A DNA stretch of 64,000 bases from Candidatus Fukatsuia endosymbiont of Tuberolachnus salignus (lineage in GTDB: Bacteria > Pseudomonadota > Gammaproteobacteria > Enterobacterales > Enterobacteriaceae), in the NCBI RefSeq assembly GCF_964030845.1, contig NZ_OZ034983.1, positions 1,736,001-1,800,000 of the forward strand. Direction: 5' to 3'. This document shows positions 45,467 to 53,708 of the stretch, in pieces. A model generated the notes under the pieces. The model ran no database searches. It saw only the letters and a list, made by a program, of their open reading frames with translations, and was not told the origin of the DNA. How positions within the stretch are numbered: position 1 is the first letter of the stretch; each line of letters starts with the position of its first letter. The translations under genes and the position numbers were made by a program.

Positions 45467-46758
45467 AGCCATTACGGTTGTTGCGCCACCAAGCTCACCC
45501 TCTGCGATTAGCGGGTTCCATTATTGAAGCCCGCTTATCAGATGTAAAAGTGGGTGAGATCTGTGAAATCAGACAGCATTGGTTGGACAAAGACAGGGTT
45601 GCCAAGGCGCAAGTGTTGGGTTTCAATCGTGATAGGGCCTTGCTTAGCTTAATCGGCAATGCACGCGGCCTATCACGTGAAGCGGTATTAACGCCAACCG
45701 GAGCAGGTCTGTTAGTCACCTTGAATGATTCACTTTTAGGCACGGTACTGGATCCTTCGGGTCAGGTGGTGGAACGTTTTGTTGATCAGGCTGAAGGCGC
45801 AGAGAATGATGCGATTCGGCCTATTGATGCCACGCCTCCTTCTTATCTTGATAGAGAAAGTATTCAACAACCGTTTATTACCGGCATCAAAGCCATTGAT
45901 GGTTTACTCACCTGTGGTATCGGACAACGTATGGGGATTTTCGCTGCCGCCGGCTGTGGTAAAACCTCGTTGATGCATATGTTGATTGAACAAGCGGATG
46001 CAGATGTTTTTGTCATCGGTTTAATTGGTGAACGTGGGCGCGAAGTGACTGAATTTACGCAAGCCTTAGCCAAATCGGGCCGTCAACATCAATGCGTGGT
46101 GATCTATGCCACCTCCGATTTCTCTTCATTAGACCGCTGTAATGCTGCTTTATTAGCCACCACTGTCGCCGAATATTTTCGCGATCAGGGTAAAAAAGTG
46201 GTGTTATTTCTTGATTCGATTACGCGTTATGCCCGTGCGCTACGTGATGTCGCGTTAGCGGCAGGTGAAGCCCCCGCTCGTCGGGGGTACCCTGCTTCAG
46301 TTTTTGATGCCCTGCCCGCGGTACTTGAACGCCCCGGTAACACTAAAAATGGGAGTATTACTGCTTTTTACACTATTTTGCTCGAAAGTGATGATGAACC
46401 TGATCCCATCGCCGACGAAATTCGGTCGATCCTTGATGGACATATTTATTTGAGTAGAAAATTAGCGGTACAAAACCATTACCCGGCGATCGATGTACTC
46501 CGTAGTGTTAGCCGGGTATCCGGACAAGTATCGAGTCAGAAGCACTTATCGTTGGCTGCAGAATTTAGACGTCTGTTAGCCAAAATTGAAGAGCTGCAAA
46601 TGCTGCTCGATTTGGGCGAATATACCCCGGGAGAAAATGCCGACAACGACCGAGCGATCAACAAACGCGATGCCTTATTACAGTGGTTACAACAGACGAT
46701 GCATGAACATTCTTCTATCGATACCACTTTGCAGGCCATGAATGCGCTGGCTAAATAA
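45463..46758 (+). CDS. invC: T3SS ATPase InvC (SctN)
   Basis: The 431-aa F1-beta-like ATPase strips chaperones and unfolds cargo. It has Walker A AAGCGKTSLMHML near residue 165, Walker B KVVLFLDSITRYARALRD, and GLIGERGREVTEF. It is full length. It starts in the invB stop (ATGA) and its end overlaps invI by 17 bp. Confidence 0.95.
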   Translation: MKPLRLLRHQAHPLRLAGSIIEARLSDVKVGEICEIRQHWLDKDRVAKAQVLGFNRDRALLSLIGNARGLSREAVLTPTGAGLLVTLNDSLLGTVLDPSGQVVERFVDQAEGAENDAIRPIDATPPSYLDRESIQQPFITGIKAIDGLLTCGIGQRMGIFAAAGCGKTSLMHMLIEQADADVFVIGLIGERGREVTEFTQALAKSGRQHQCVVIYATSDFSSLDRCNAALLATTVAEYFRDQGKKVVLFLDSITRYARALRDVALAAGEAPARRGYPASVFDALPAVLERPGNTKNGSITAFYTILLESDDEPDPIADEIRSILDGHIYLSRKLAVQNHYPAIDVLRSVSRVSGQVSSQKHLSLAAEFRRLLAKIEELQMLLDLGEYTPGENADNDRAINKRDALLQWLQQTMHEHSSIDTTLQAMNALAK

Positions 46759-47194
46759 AATTCGGCCCCTCTTGCGGCGTTGTGAAATGAATCAGCAACG
46801 CTATGAAAGTTTGATCCATCAGGTGGAAAGCAAAGAACGGGTATTGCGCAAAGAATATACCTCTCTTGACCTACAAAGAGAGGCTTTGCAAAAGCTACTG
46901 CGTTCACAACGGCCACAGGGGATAACCGACAGAAGCGAGCTTTATGCCATCCAACGCCGTCTATCAATATTACGTCGTCAGTTGAGCCTATTGGATTTAC
47001 AGGAAGTCGAGTTAAAAGAAAAGCAACTACAATATGAAAAAGAGAAGGAGAAATTACAGCAACAACGCCAATACTGGCGGCGTAAATCAGACAAATATTT
47101 ACATTGGCAGACGGTGCAGAAACGATCACAACGTCTGATTCGATTAAGGCAAGAAGAAACAGAGATGGAAGACATAATCACATGCGGCAAATAA
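46742..47194 (+). CDS. invI: T3SS stalk protein InvI (SctO/SpaM)
   Basis: The 150-aa coiled-coil protein is the FliJ-like central stalk linking the ATPase and the export gate. The start RWLNKIRPLLRRC parallels InvI's SLTRIKVLQRRC. The rest is a single alpha-helical hairpin rich in Gln, Glu, Arg and Leu (LSLLDLQEVELKEKQLQYEK), with YWRRKSDKYLHWQ matching InvI's YWLRKEGNYQRW. It overlaps both invC and invJ. Confidence 0.9.
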   Translation: MRWLNKIRPLLRRCEMNQQRYESLIHQVESKERVLRKEYTSLDLQREALQKLLRSQRPQGITDRSELYAIQRRLSILRRQLSLLDLQEVELKEKQLQYEKEKEKLQQQRQYWRRKSDKYLHWQTVQKRSQRLIRLRQEETEMEDIITCGK

Positions 47195-49419
47195 ACACAA
47201 CTAAACCGGGTATAGATCCGGTGTTATCGAAATCGATCCTGGGTAATAAGGGTAAAGTCATTGAGCCCTTATTGGATAAACTTCATCAGTCAGGTAAAAA
47301 CATAGACAGAAAATGGCTGACAGAATTTATCGCAAAAGAGCTTTCTCTGTCAGCTGATCCAAATCAGAAGAAACGACCGACCATGGATAAGCTCGATGAG
47401 CCGCGATTGCCTGTTGTAAGTCATGACAAAGCACCGCTACCCTTTAGCGAAGCGACCATTGCTGATAATACAAAGTCTAATTTGATGCATCAGAAAAGGG
47501 ATCTTGCCGAGCTACCATCGACAAAAAGCCAGGTATTAACCGAAGAATTCGCTGCCGGTGGTCCACTGCAAGCGGAAGATATTGATATCGACGAGTCGCT
47601 GCCGCCGGCTGTCGGTCACAATAAAACACCCCTACCCTTTAGTGAAGCAACCGTTGTTGTCAATAAACAGTTTAATTTAATCGATGCGATCCGTCAGGAA
47701 ATGGAGCCTGCCGAGCGACTATCGACAGAAAACCAAGTATTAACCGAAGAATTCGCTGCCGGTGGTCCACTGCAAGCGGAAGATATTGATATCGACGGGT
47801 CACTGCCGCCGGCTGTCGGTCACAATAAAACACCCCTACCCTTTAGTGAAGCAACCGTTGTTGTCAATAAACAGTTTAATTTAATCGATGCGATCCGTCA
47901 GGAAATGGAGCCTGCCGAGCGACTATCGACAGAAAACCAAGTATTAACCGAAGAATTCGCTGCCGGTGGTCCACTGCAAGCGGAAGATATTGATATCGAC
48001 GGGTCACTGCCGCCGGCTGTCGGTCACAATAAAACACCCCTACCCTTTAGTGAAGCAACCGTTGTTGTCAATAAACAGTTTAATTTAATCGATGCGATCC
48101 GTCAGGAAATGGAGCCTGCCGAGCTACCATCGACACAAAACCAGGTATTAAACGAATTAGCTTCGGATTATCCACGACAGGCAGAACATATTGATATCGC
48201 TTCTCTTCTTTCACCCACTCTACTCACCCGTCAGCGACAACCGGTGGTTAAGGTGGTTAAACGTGATAAACATCAAGCGACATCGCTCAACAGCCTGTCA
48301 CGGCAAGAAGGCTTGCGCAGTAATACAAGGCAGCTTCAGCCTGAAAAACCACGAGCGGATCAATTTGACAGACAACACAGACGTCCAGCGGCTGACATGT
48401 TTCCTACTGCATCACGAAGGGATTTGGCGTCCTCTACGGCTGCATTACTCAATCATACTGCGGCAAAAAATAACGTATCGGACAGGATATCATCAGAGGG
48501 TGCAACATCTGACCCAATATTATCGGAAGAAGAAAGCGCACTTTCTGTCAATCAAACGGCGCCGCTATTAACACAAGGTGCTCCCTTAACGTATAGCCAG
48601 ATAACCAACCCTATACAGTCAGCGCTCAATAACGATAAATCTCAGATCACACCACATCGTGCGAGACCGTTCGGATCCTTTACTTTGCAACAACAGATGA
48701 CCTTGCAAAACAACCGGCATCATCAGCCAGAAAATTATGCAACACTTCAGCCTAAAAAACAGCAGCCACTGCAATTTGATCGGCAACGCGGATCAGCGTC
48801 GACACAGTCTTTGCAGCCGGTCGACAGGCTGGCAGCAAAAAAGGATGCATCCGATCTCGCATCATGGGATAACAGTTCATCAGCTCATCCATTATCAAAA
48901 AAGGAAACAGCAAGCGCCGTCAATCGAAGCATGCAACCCTTGATACAAAGTGATCCCTTAGCAACCTCACCTTCTGGTGATAAACGGCAATCAGAAGAAG
49001 TGACTCATGCACTTCCTCTTGCTCATGGTCAAAAAATGGAGCTGCCACAGCAGACTCTCTATCAGGATCCACAGCAGTCGACTCCGCTCAAGCAGTTTGT
49101 GCAGCAACATAATAAGCCCGCTGATGTCATGGATCCAGAACAGGATGATCAGCGGTCAGAAGGGAAACAAACTGCAAGCTCAGGGAGTGTTTATCGCTTT
49201 CAAAGTTGGGGAAAAGAGCATAACGTCAGAATTATGCCACAAGAAAATACTTCACAACTGGTTTTACAGGCTTCAAATGCAACGGTGGAACAAGGTTTAC
49301 GTGATCAGTGGCAACACGCCAATGATGAACGTTGGAGTCTACTCTCTGATGATCATCAGCAGCAAAAAAATAAACATGAGCAGCCACATCAAGAGCAGGA
49401 TGATGAGGAAACACGGTGA
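47182..49419 (+). CDS. invJ: T3SS needle-length ruler InvJ (SctP), repeat-expanded
   Basis: The protein is 745 aa, more than twice Salmonella InvJ (336). The C-terminal switch domain is recognisable by YRFQSWG, then LRDQWQHANDERWSLLSDD, against YRFQRWG and DQWQNGNPQRW in InvJ. The N-terminal and central parts are disordered, Gln/Pro/Ser/Thr-rich, with three 68-residue repeats (residues ~118-321) and a degenerate copy before them. InvJ/SctP proteins set needle length. The ATG at 47182 overlaps invI by 13 bp, as is usual in this operon; the frame upstream of it is read within invI. Confidence 0.88.
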   Translation: MRQINTTKPGIDPVLSKSILGNKGKVIEPLLDKLHQSGKNIDRKWLTEFIAKELSLSADPNQKKRPTMDKLDEPRLPVVSHDKAPLPFSEATIADNTKSNLMHQKRDLAELPSTKSQVLTEEFAAGGPLQAEDIDIDESLPPAVGHNKTPLPFSEATVVVNKQFNLIDAIRQEMEPAERLSTENQVLTEEFAAGGPLQAEDIDIDGSLPPAVGHNKTPLPFSEATVVVNKQFNLIDAIRQEMEPAERLSTENQVLTEEFAAGGPLQAEDIDIDGSLPPAVGHNKTPLPFSEATVVVNKQFNLIDAIRQEMEPAELPSTQNQVLNELASDYPRQAEHIDIASLLSPTLLTRQRQPVVKVVKRDKHQATSLNSLSRQEGLRSNTRQLQPEKPRADQFDRQHRRPAADMFPTASRRDLASSTAALLNHTAAKNNVSDRISSEGATSDPILSEEESALSVNQTAPLLTQGAPLTYSQITNPIQSALNNDKSQITPHRARPFGSFTLQQQMTLQNNRHHQPENYATLQPKKQQPLQFDRQRGSASTQSLQPVDRLAAKKDASDLASWDNSSSAHPLSKKETASAVNRSMQPLIQSDPLATSPSGDKRQSEEVTHALPLAHGQKMELPQQTLYQDPQQSTPLKQFVQQHNKPADVMDPEQDDQRSEGKQTASSGSVYRFQSWGKEHNVRIMPQENTSQLVLQASNATVEQGLRDQWQHANDERWSLLSDDHQQQKNKHEQPHQEQDDEETR
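47533..48144 (+). repeat. Three 204-bp in-frame tandem repeats in invJ
   Basis: Units begin at 47533, 47737 and 47941, each starting GTATTAACCGAAGAATTCGC, and are nearly identical. Unit 1 differs mainly at the ESLPP/GSLPP codon. A diverged fourth unit precedes them (PLPFSEATIADNTKSN) and a decayed one starts at 48145 (GTATTAAACGAATTAG). Exact 68-codon spacing keeps the frame. The near identity indicates recent duplication. Confidence 0.95.
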
Positions 49420-50435
49420 GCAAACTATCATTACGTCAGCTCGCCCAGCTGCGTGAGCATCAAGCTGAAAGTCATTGGTTAGCGAGCGGGAAGATCACTC
49501 GATCAACACCTAGCAATGTTGGGGAGTTACTGGCGTTTACCGCAGACAATAGTTGGCAAGGTCTGATCAAGCTGCGCGACTGGTTTCATCATGTTGCGCC
49601 AGATTTGGCCGCTTTATCACCGCAAGCATACAGTAGCGAACAATTGCAGGCACTTTTTGCCGCCACCCCACGTCCGTTAGAATTGACAATGAAGGAATTA
49701 TCTTACCAAAAATTGCAGGTTGACGGGTTAATCGAAGCACAGCAACTGCCACAACGCCCCATGCTCTGTTTAGCAACACCCAGTGGAGAAGTTTGGCTAC
49801 GTAAATTACCTGATGTGGATTTTTCGCCGCCACCCACAACAGAAAAACGGCAGCTGTCCGCATTACCATTACCACTGACATTTGAAATCGGCACCAGTCA
49901 GTTAAGTCTAAAACTTTTGCGCAAACTGGCTGTCGGGGACGTCTTACTCATTACCAATAAAACACAGCGTGTTAGCACACAAGGCACAAACATCGGCCGT
50001 TATCAGCTAAATAAATTACCTGAACAACAAGGAAATTCTATCATGATTGAAAAAAATCAAGATGATCAAGAACAGTATCAAGAACCAGGCTATGAAGAAA
50101 TCGATGATGACGATGATGATAATGCTGTAGTTCAGGAACAACAGAACCCAAAAAAATACGGAGCACCCAGTGATAACGAAAAAACATCATTATCGTCTTG
50201 CGCTAATATTCCTATAAAACTCACTTTTGTCTTGCACCAACAAACTATAACCTTTGAAAAACTGGAAGAAATGTACAATCAAGGACAAGTGATAACCTGT
50301 CAACCAGAAGCAGAAAAGCACATTGATATCAAAGCAAACGGTAAGCTGATCGCCCGTGGAGAATTGGTTCACCTTGATGAAACCAAAGATAAATTAGGTG
50401 TGGTATTAACAGAACTACATCATCCTGCATCATAA
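49416..50435 (+). CDS. spaO: T3SS cytoplasmic sorting platform protein SpaO (SctQ)
   Basis: The 339-aa protein matches SpaO. It has an N-terminal domain with RDWFHHVAPDLAALSPQA, a first SPOA domain (LTFEIGTSQLSLKLLRKLAVGDVLLI), an acidic linker (YEEIDDDDDDNA, about 225-240) and a C-terminal SPOA domain (IPIKLTFVLHQQTITFEKLEEM; ANGKLIARGELV). SctQ pods form the sorting platform under the injectisome. The start is GTG overlapping the invJ TGA. An internal start making a short SpaO-C form, known in Salmonella, could be ATG 50044 (MIEKNQDDQ). Confidence 0.9.
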   Translation: MSKLSLRQLAQLREHQAESHWLASGKITRSTPSNVGELLAFTADNSWQGLIKLRDWFHHVAPDLAALSPQAYSSEQLQALFAATPRPLELTMKELSYQKLQVDGLIEAQQLPQRPMLCLATPSGEVWLRKLPDVDFSPPPTTEKRQLSALPLPLTFEIGTSQLSLKLLRKLAVGDVLLITNKTQRVSTQGTNIGRYQLNKLPEQQGNSIMIEKNQDDQEQYQEPGYEEIDDDDDDNAVVQEQQNPKKYGAPSDNEKTSLSSCANIPIKLTFVLHQQTITFEKLEEMYNQGQVITCQPEAEKHIDIKANGKLIARGELVHLDETKDKLGVVLTELHHPAS

Positions 50436-50447
50436 ACGAGGTGTTAT

Positions 50448-51107
50448 ATGTCAAATGACATTTCTCTGATTGCTTTTTTGGCTTTTTCTACCTTGCTGCC
50501 GTTTCTTATTGCTTCCGGTACCTGCTATATTAAGTTTTCGGTTGTTTTTGTGATGGTCAGAAATGCGTTGGGTTTACAGCAGATACCTTCAAATATGACG
50601 TTAAATGGTGTGGCGTTATTATTATCGATGTTTGTGATGATGCCGATCGTCAAAGATGTTTATCTCAATGCAAAAAATGAAAATGTTGATCCCAGTAACG
50701 TTGAATCTGTCAGCCAATTTGTTGAAAATGGTCTCGATGGCTATCGGGCTTATCTAAAAAAATATTCCGATCCCGAGCTGACACGTTTTTTTGACAAAGC
50801 ACAGGCTGATCGCAGAGAAAATGAAATCGGTATCGCACAAGAGGAAGAAACCGCATCCATTTTTGCTCTCTTGCCCGCCTATGCTTTGAGTGAAATAAAA
50901 AGCGCGTTCAAAATTGGTTTTTATCTTTATTTACCCTTTGTGGTGGTTGATTTGTTGATATCCAGTATTTTACTGGCATTGGGGATGATGATGATGAGTC
51001 CAGTGACACTTTCCGTACCCATCAAACTGGTGCTGTTTGTGGTACTTGATGGCTGGACGCTGCTTTCTAAAGGACTCATATTACAATATATGGAATTAGC
51101 GGGATAA
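50448..51107 (+). CDS. spaP: T3SS export apparatus protein SpaP (SctR)
   Basis: The 219-aa FliP/SctR protein has membrane segments at the N-terminus (LIAFLAFSTLLPFLIASGT) and C-terminus (LYLPFVVVDLLISSILLALG). The conserved KFSVVFVMVRNALGLQQIPSN and GWTLLSKGLI motifs are present. SctR pentamers with SctS and SctT form the export gate. A 55-bp gap, rather than an overlap, separates it from spaQ. Confidence 0.95.
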   Translation: MSNDISLIAFLAFSTLLPFLIASGTCYIKFSVVFVMVRNALGLQQIPSNMTLNGVALLLSMFVMMPIVKDVYLNAKNENVDPSNVESVSQFVENGLDGYRAYLKKYSDPELTRFFDKAQADRRENEIGIAQEEETASIFALLPAYALSEIKSAFKIGFYLYLPFVVVDLLISSILLALGMMMMSPVTLSVPIKLVLFVVLDGWTLLSKGLILQYMELAG

Positions 51108-51162
51108 ACCCACTACAGCCTATGCCACAGCACAGTATACCGAAGTCAATACCGAGGCAAAC

Positions 51163-51423
51163 ATGAACGATCTGGTCTTTGCAGGAAATAAAGCACTGTA
51201 TCTGGTGCTGATGCTAACGGCGATCCCGATTGCCGTCGCCACTATGGTGGGCTTATTGGTGGGGTTGATTCAAACCGTGACCCAGTTACAGGAACAAACG
51301 TTGCCATTCGGCATCAAATTATTAAGTGTCTCATTATGCTTATTTCTGCTGTCAGATTGGTATGGTGATACGCTATTGGCTTTTGCCCGTGAAGTATTAA
51401 GCATGGCATTAAAGCGCCCATAA
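51163..51423 (+). CDS. spaQ: T3SS export apparatus protein SpaQ (SctS)
   Basis: The 86-aa FliQ/SctS protein has two membrane helices (ALYLVLMLTAIPIAVATMVG; GIKLLSVSLCLFLLSDWYG) and the GLIQTVTQLQEQTLPF loop. It is identical in length to Salmonella SpaQ. GAGG lies a few bases before the ATG. Confidence 0.95.
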   Translation: MNDLVFAGNKALYLVLMLTAIPIAVATMVGLLVGLIQTVTQLQEQTLPFGIKLLSVSLCLFLLSDWYGDTLLAFAREVLSMALKRP

Positions 51424-51432
51424 ACATAACCT

Positions 51433-52206
51433 GTGCAAAATATGCAAAATTCGCTTGTTTTCGAGATGTTTGAGTACTTAAGCGCCATGATTTTATCTTC
51501 TGCCCGGATCGCGCCGGCGTTTTTTCTGTTGCCATTTTTCAACAACAATGTACTCAGTAGCGCTATACGTATGCCAGTCACCCTGTTAGTAGCATTGGCA
51601 TTGTGGCCACATGCTCCTGAAGCACGCCCCCCTTTCGACACGCTGTTATATCTTGGATTCATTGCTAAAGAAGTGTTTATTGGCTTACTGCTAGCCATCT
51701 TGATTGCCTGGCCTTTTTGGATATTACATGCCGTTGGCTCAATCATTGATAACCAACGCGGCGCAACCTTAAGTAGCAGTATTGATCCCATCAGTGGAGT
51801 CGATACTTCAGAGCTGGCGAACTTTTTTAATCTCTTTGCTGCAGCAATATTTTTGCAAGGCGGCGGCATGACGTTACTACTGGAAAGCTATGATGCCAGC
51901 TATCGTCTTTGTGATCCCTTAGGGGATTGTTCCCCTGCGTTAACGCCGTTGTTATCCATACTGACAAAACTGATGTTTCAGTCGTTGATTTTAGCCAGTC
52001 CGGTGATTGCCGCCTTGTTCATGACAGAAGCCATATTAGGATTGCTCTCACGTTTTGCACCACAGTTAAATGCGTTCTCTATCGCCATGACTGTCAAGGG
52101 AACGGTCGCTTTTTTAATTATTATGATTTATTTTTCTGCCACCCTGCCTGATACCATTATGAAAGCCGCTTTTTATCCTGATTTATTGAATCTCTGGTTT
52201 AAATAA
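51433..52206 (+). CDS. spaR: T3SS export apparatus protein SpaR (SctT)
   Basis: The 257-aa FliR/SctT protein is multi-spanning, with conserved IIDNQRGATLSSSIDP and ETSELANFFNLFAA-like segments as in Salmonella SpaR (here DTSELANFFNLF). GTG 51433 or ATG 51442 could be the start; neither has a strong ribosome-binding site. A 299-bp gap with a family A repeat separates it from spaS. Confidence 0.93.
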   Translation: MQNMQNSLVFEMFEYLSAMILSSARIAPAFFLLPFFNNNVLSSAIRMPVTLLVALALWPHAPEARPPFDTLLYLGFIAKEVFIGLLLAILIAWPFWILHAVGSIIDNQRGATLSSSIDPISGVDTSELANFFNLFAAAIFLQGGGMTLLLESYDASYRLCDPLGDCSPALTPLLSILTKLMFQSLILASPVIAALFMTEAILGLLSRFAPQLNAFSIAMTVKGTVAFLIIMIYFSATLPDTIMKAAFYPDLLNLWFK

Positions 52207-52296
52207 CTTTAATAATACTTGGCATTAAATTACATTTGATGACAATTAGCCGGGCTATTTTGATTATAATGGCTAAAAAAATTCAACCTGTTTTTA

Positions 52297-52466
52297 AGAA
52301 GCTATTCGAAATCTCTTGTGCGCGCTGTGTTTTGATCAAGTCATTCGTCAAAAACGCGCTCAACATACTCATTGACTCTCTTGCGTTATATATAAAGAGT
52401 AACTGCGCTTTTTCGCCCATTTTTTTCTCGTCTGAGCGTCGCCCAAGAAGATTTTGAATAGGCTCT
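52297..52466 (-). repeat. MITE-like element, family A copy 3, inside the spa operon
   Basis: A 170-bp element in inverted orientation relative to the copies at 2310 and 13507. Its ends are AGAAGCTATTCGAAATCT and GATTTTGAATAGGCTCT. It lies between spaR and spaS, genes that are usually adjacent or overlapping. It contains no promoter I can defend, so it may reduce spaS expression. Confidence 0.75.
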
Positions 52467-52505
52467 CACCCAGTAAAACGCACTCATAGTCGGATAAAAA
52501 ATAAT

Positions 52506-53420
52506 ATGGCAGGCAATAAAACAGAGAAACCTACGCAAAAAAAATTAAAAGATTCGGCGAAAAAAGGCCAATCATTTAAGAGTAAAGATCTGATTATTGC
52601 TTGTTTGATACTCTGCGGTGTGCAATATTTAGTTTCAATGGGTTCATTAGTTGAACTGATGGGGGCTTTCCAATGGGTGATTGCCCATAATTTTGAATAC
52701 GATATTCATCGTTATGCGACAGCAGTGTTATTTATCGGGCTACAGCTCTTGCTACCGATTATTTTGCTTTGCGTTTTTGTTTCTGCTTTACCCACATTAT
52801 TACAAACAGGGTTTGTCATAGCGACCAAAGCCTTAAAACTTAATCTTGGCGCAGTCAACCCCGCGAAAGGATTCAAAAAAATATTCAGTTTACGTACTGC
52901 AAAGGACGCAATTAAATCATTGTTATATCTCACTACTTTTTTTGTTTCTGCTTTAATTGTCTGGAATAACAAAAAAAGCCTGTTGTTCCAGCAATTACAC
53001 GGCACTCCCTATGACATGACCGTCGTTTGGCGTGAGTTATTACAATCACTGGTATTTACCTGTCTTATTTGCATCATCATCATTTTAATTTTAGATGCGC
53101 TCGCAGAGTTCTTTTTGTATATCAAAGATCTGAAAATGGATAAGCAAGAAGTGAAGCGCGAGATGAAAGAGCAGGACGGTAATCCTGAAATTAAAGGCAG
53201 ACGACGTGAACTGCATATGGAATTGCTTTCTGATCAAGTCAAATCGGATATTGAAAACTCAAACGCGATCATTACTAACCCAACCCATATTGCAGTAGGC
53301 GTTTATTTTAACCCTGATCCCGATATCCCTTCCATACCCTTGATTTCTGTTTTGGAAACCAATCAGCGTGCATTAGCCGTCAAGGCTTATGCCAAAAAAG
53401 TGGGTGTTCCTGTGATATAA
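52506..53420 (+). pseudogene. spaS: T3SS export switch protein SpaS (SctU), truncated by an in-frame stop
   Basis: The first 304 codons encode an FlhB/SctU protein: basic N-terminus (EKPTQKKLKDSAKKGQ), four membrane helices and the cytoplasmic autocleavage site NPTHIAVGVYF near residue 258. Reading stops at TAA 53418 after KKVGVPVI. The same frame then continues for 42 codons with NIPLARRILKTHKRY, the normal SctU sequence. One base change (for example GAA to TAA) explains the loss, which removes about half of the C-terminal cleaved peptide that switches substrate class. Suppression or a sequencing error are alternatives. Confidence 0.88.
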
Positions 53421-53549
53421 AATATTCCCTTAGCACGCCGTATCCTTAAAACACATAAACGTTATTCTTTTATCAGTCTTGATGAAATAGAAGAAATCGT
53501 ACGCGTTATTATTTGGTTAAGACAGGTAGAAAATGCCGGTCATTCATGA
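53421..53549 (+). pseudogene. spaS: SpaS C-terminal remnant beyond the premature stop
   Basis: In the same frame as spaS, 42 codons (NIPLARRILKTHKRYSFISL, then DEIEEIVRVIIWLRQVENAG) match the SctU C-terminus, ending at TGA 53547-53549. Conservation of every position suggests the stop codon is recent. Confidence 0.85.
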
Positions 53550-53708
53550 AGATGACAAATAGATTATTTTTTTAATCCGTTTTGTATAAATAAGTAAAGG
53601 CGGCTTACGCTCCATTTAATCAGCGTTTTTTGATACTTGTTGCTCTTTCTAACCCATTAGAATATGAGTCACTAGAATTATATACATTACCAAACGAGGT
53701 TAATAATT
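53550..53708 (+). promoter_or_regulatory. spaS to 659-aa gene spacer
   Basis: 159 bp without an ORF. In Salmonella sicA-sipB would follow spaS here; that block is in the minus arm instead. A promoter for the 659-aa gene is likely; ACGAGG before the ATG at 53709 is its ribosome-binding site. No terminator is evident after spaS. Confidence 0.35.

Noticed and set aside
46536..47129. 197-codon minus-strand frame across invC and invI
   Set aside because: Opposite to two well-identified overlapping genes and without recognisable content.
47533..48144. CRISPR-like array
   Set aside because: The repeats are contiguous 204-bp coding units without spacers; there are no cas genes in the window.
48191..48571. 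126-codon frame overlapping invJ
   Set aside because: Out-of-frame shadow within the disordered part of invJ.
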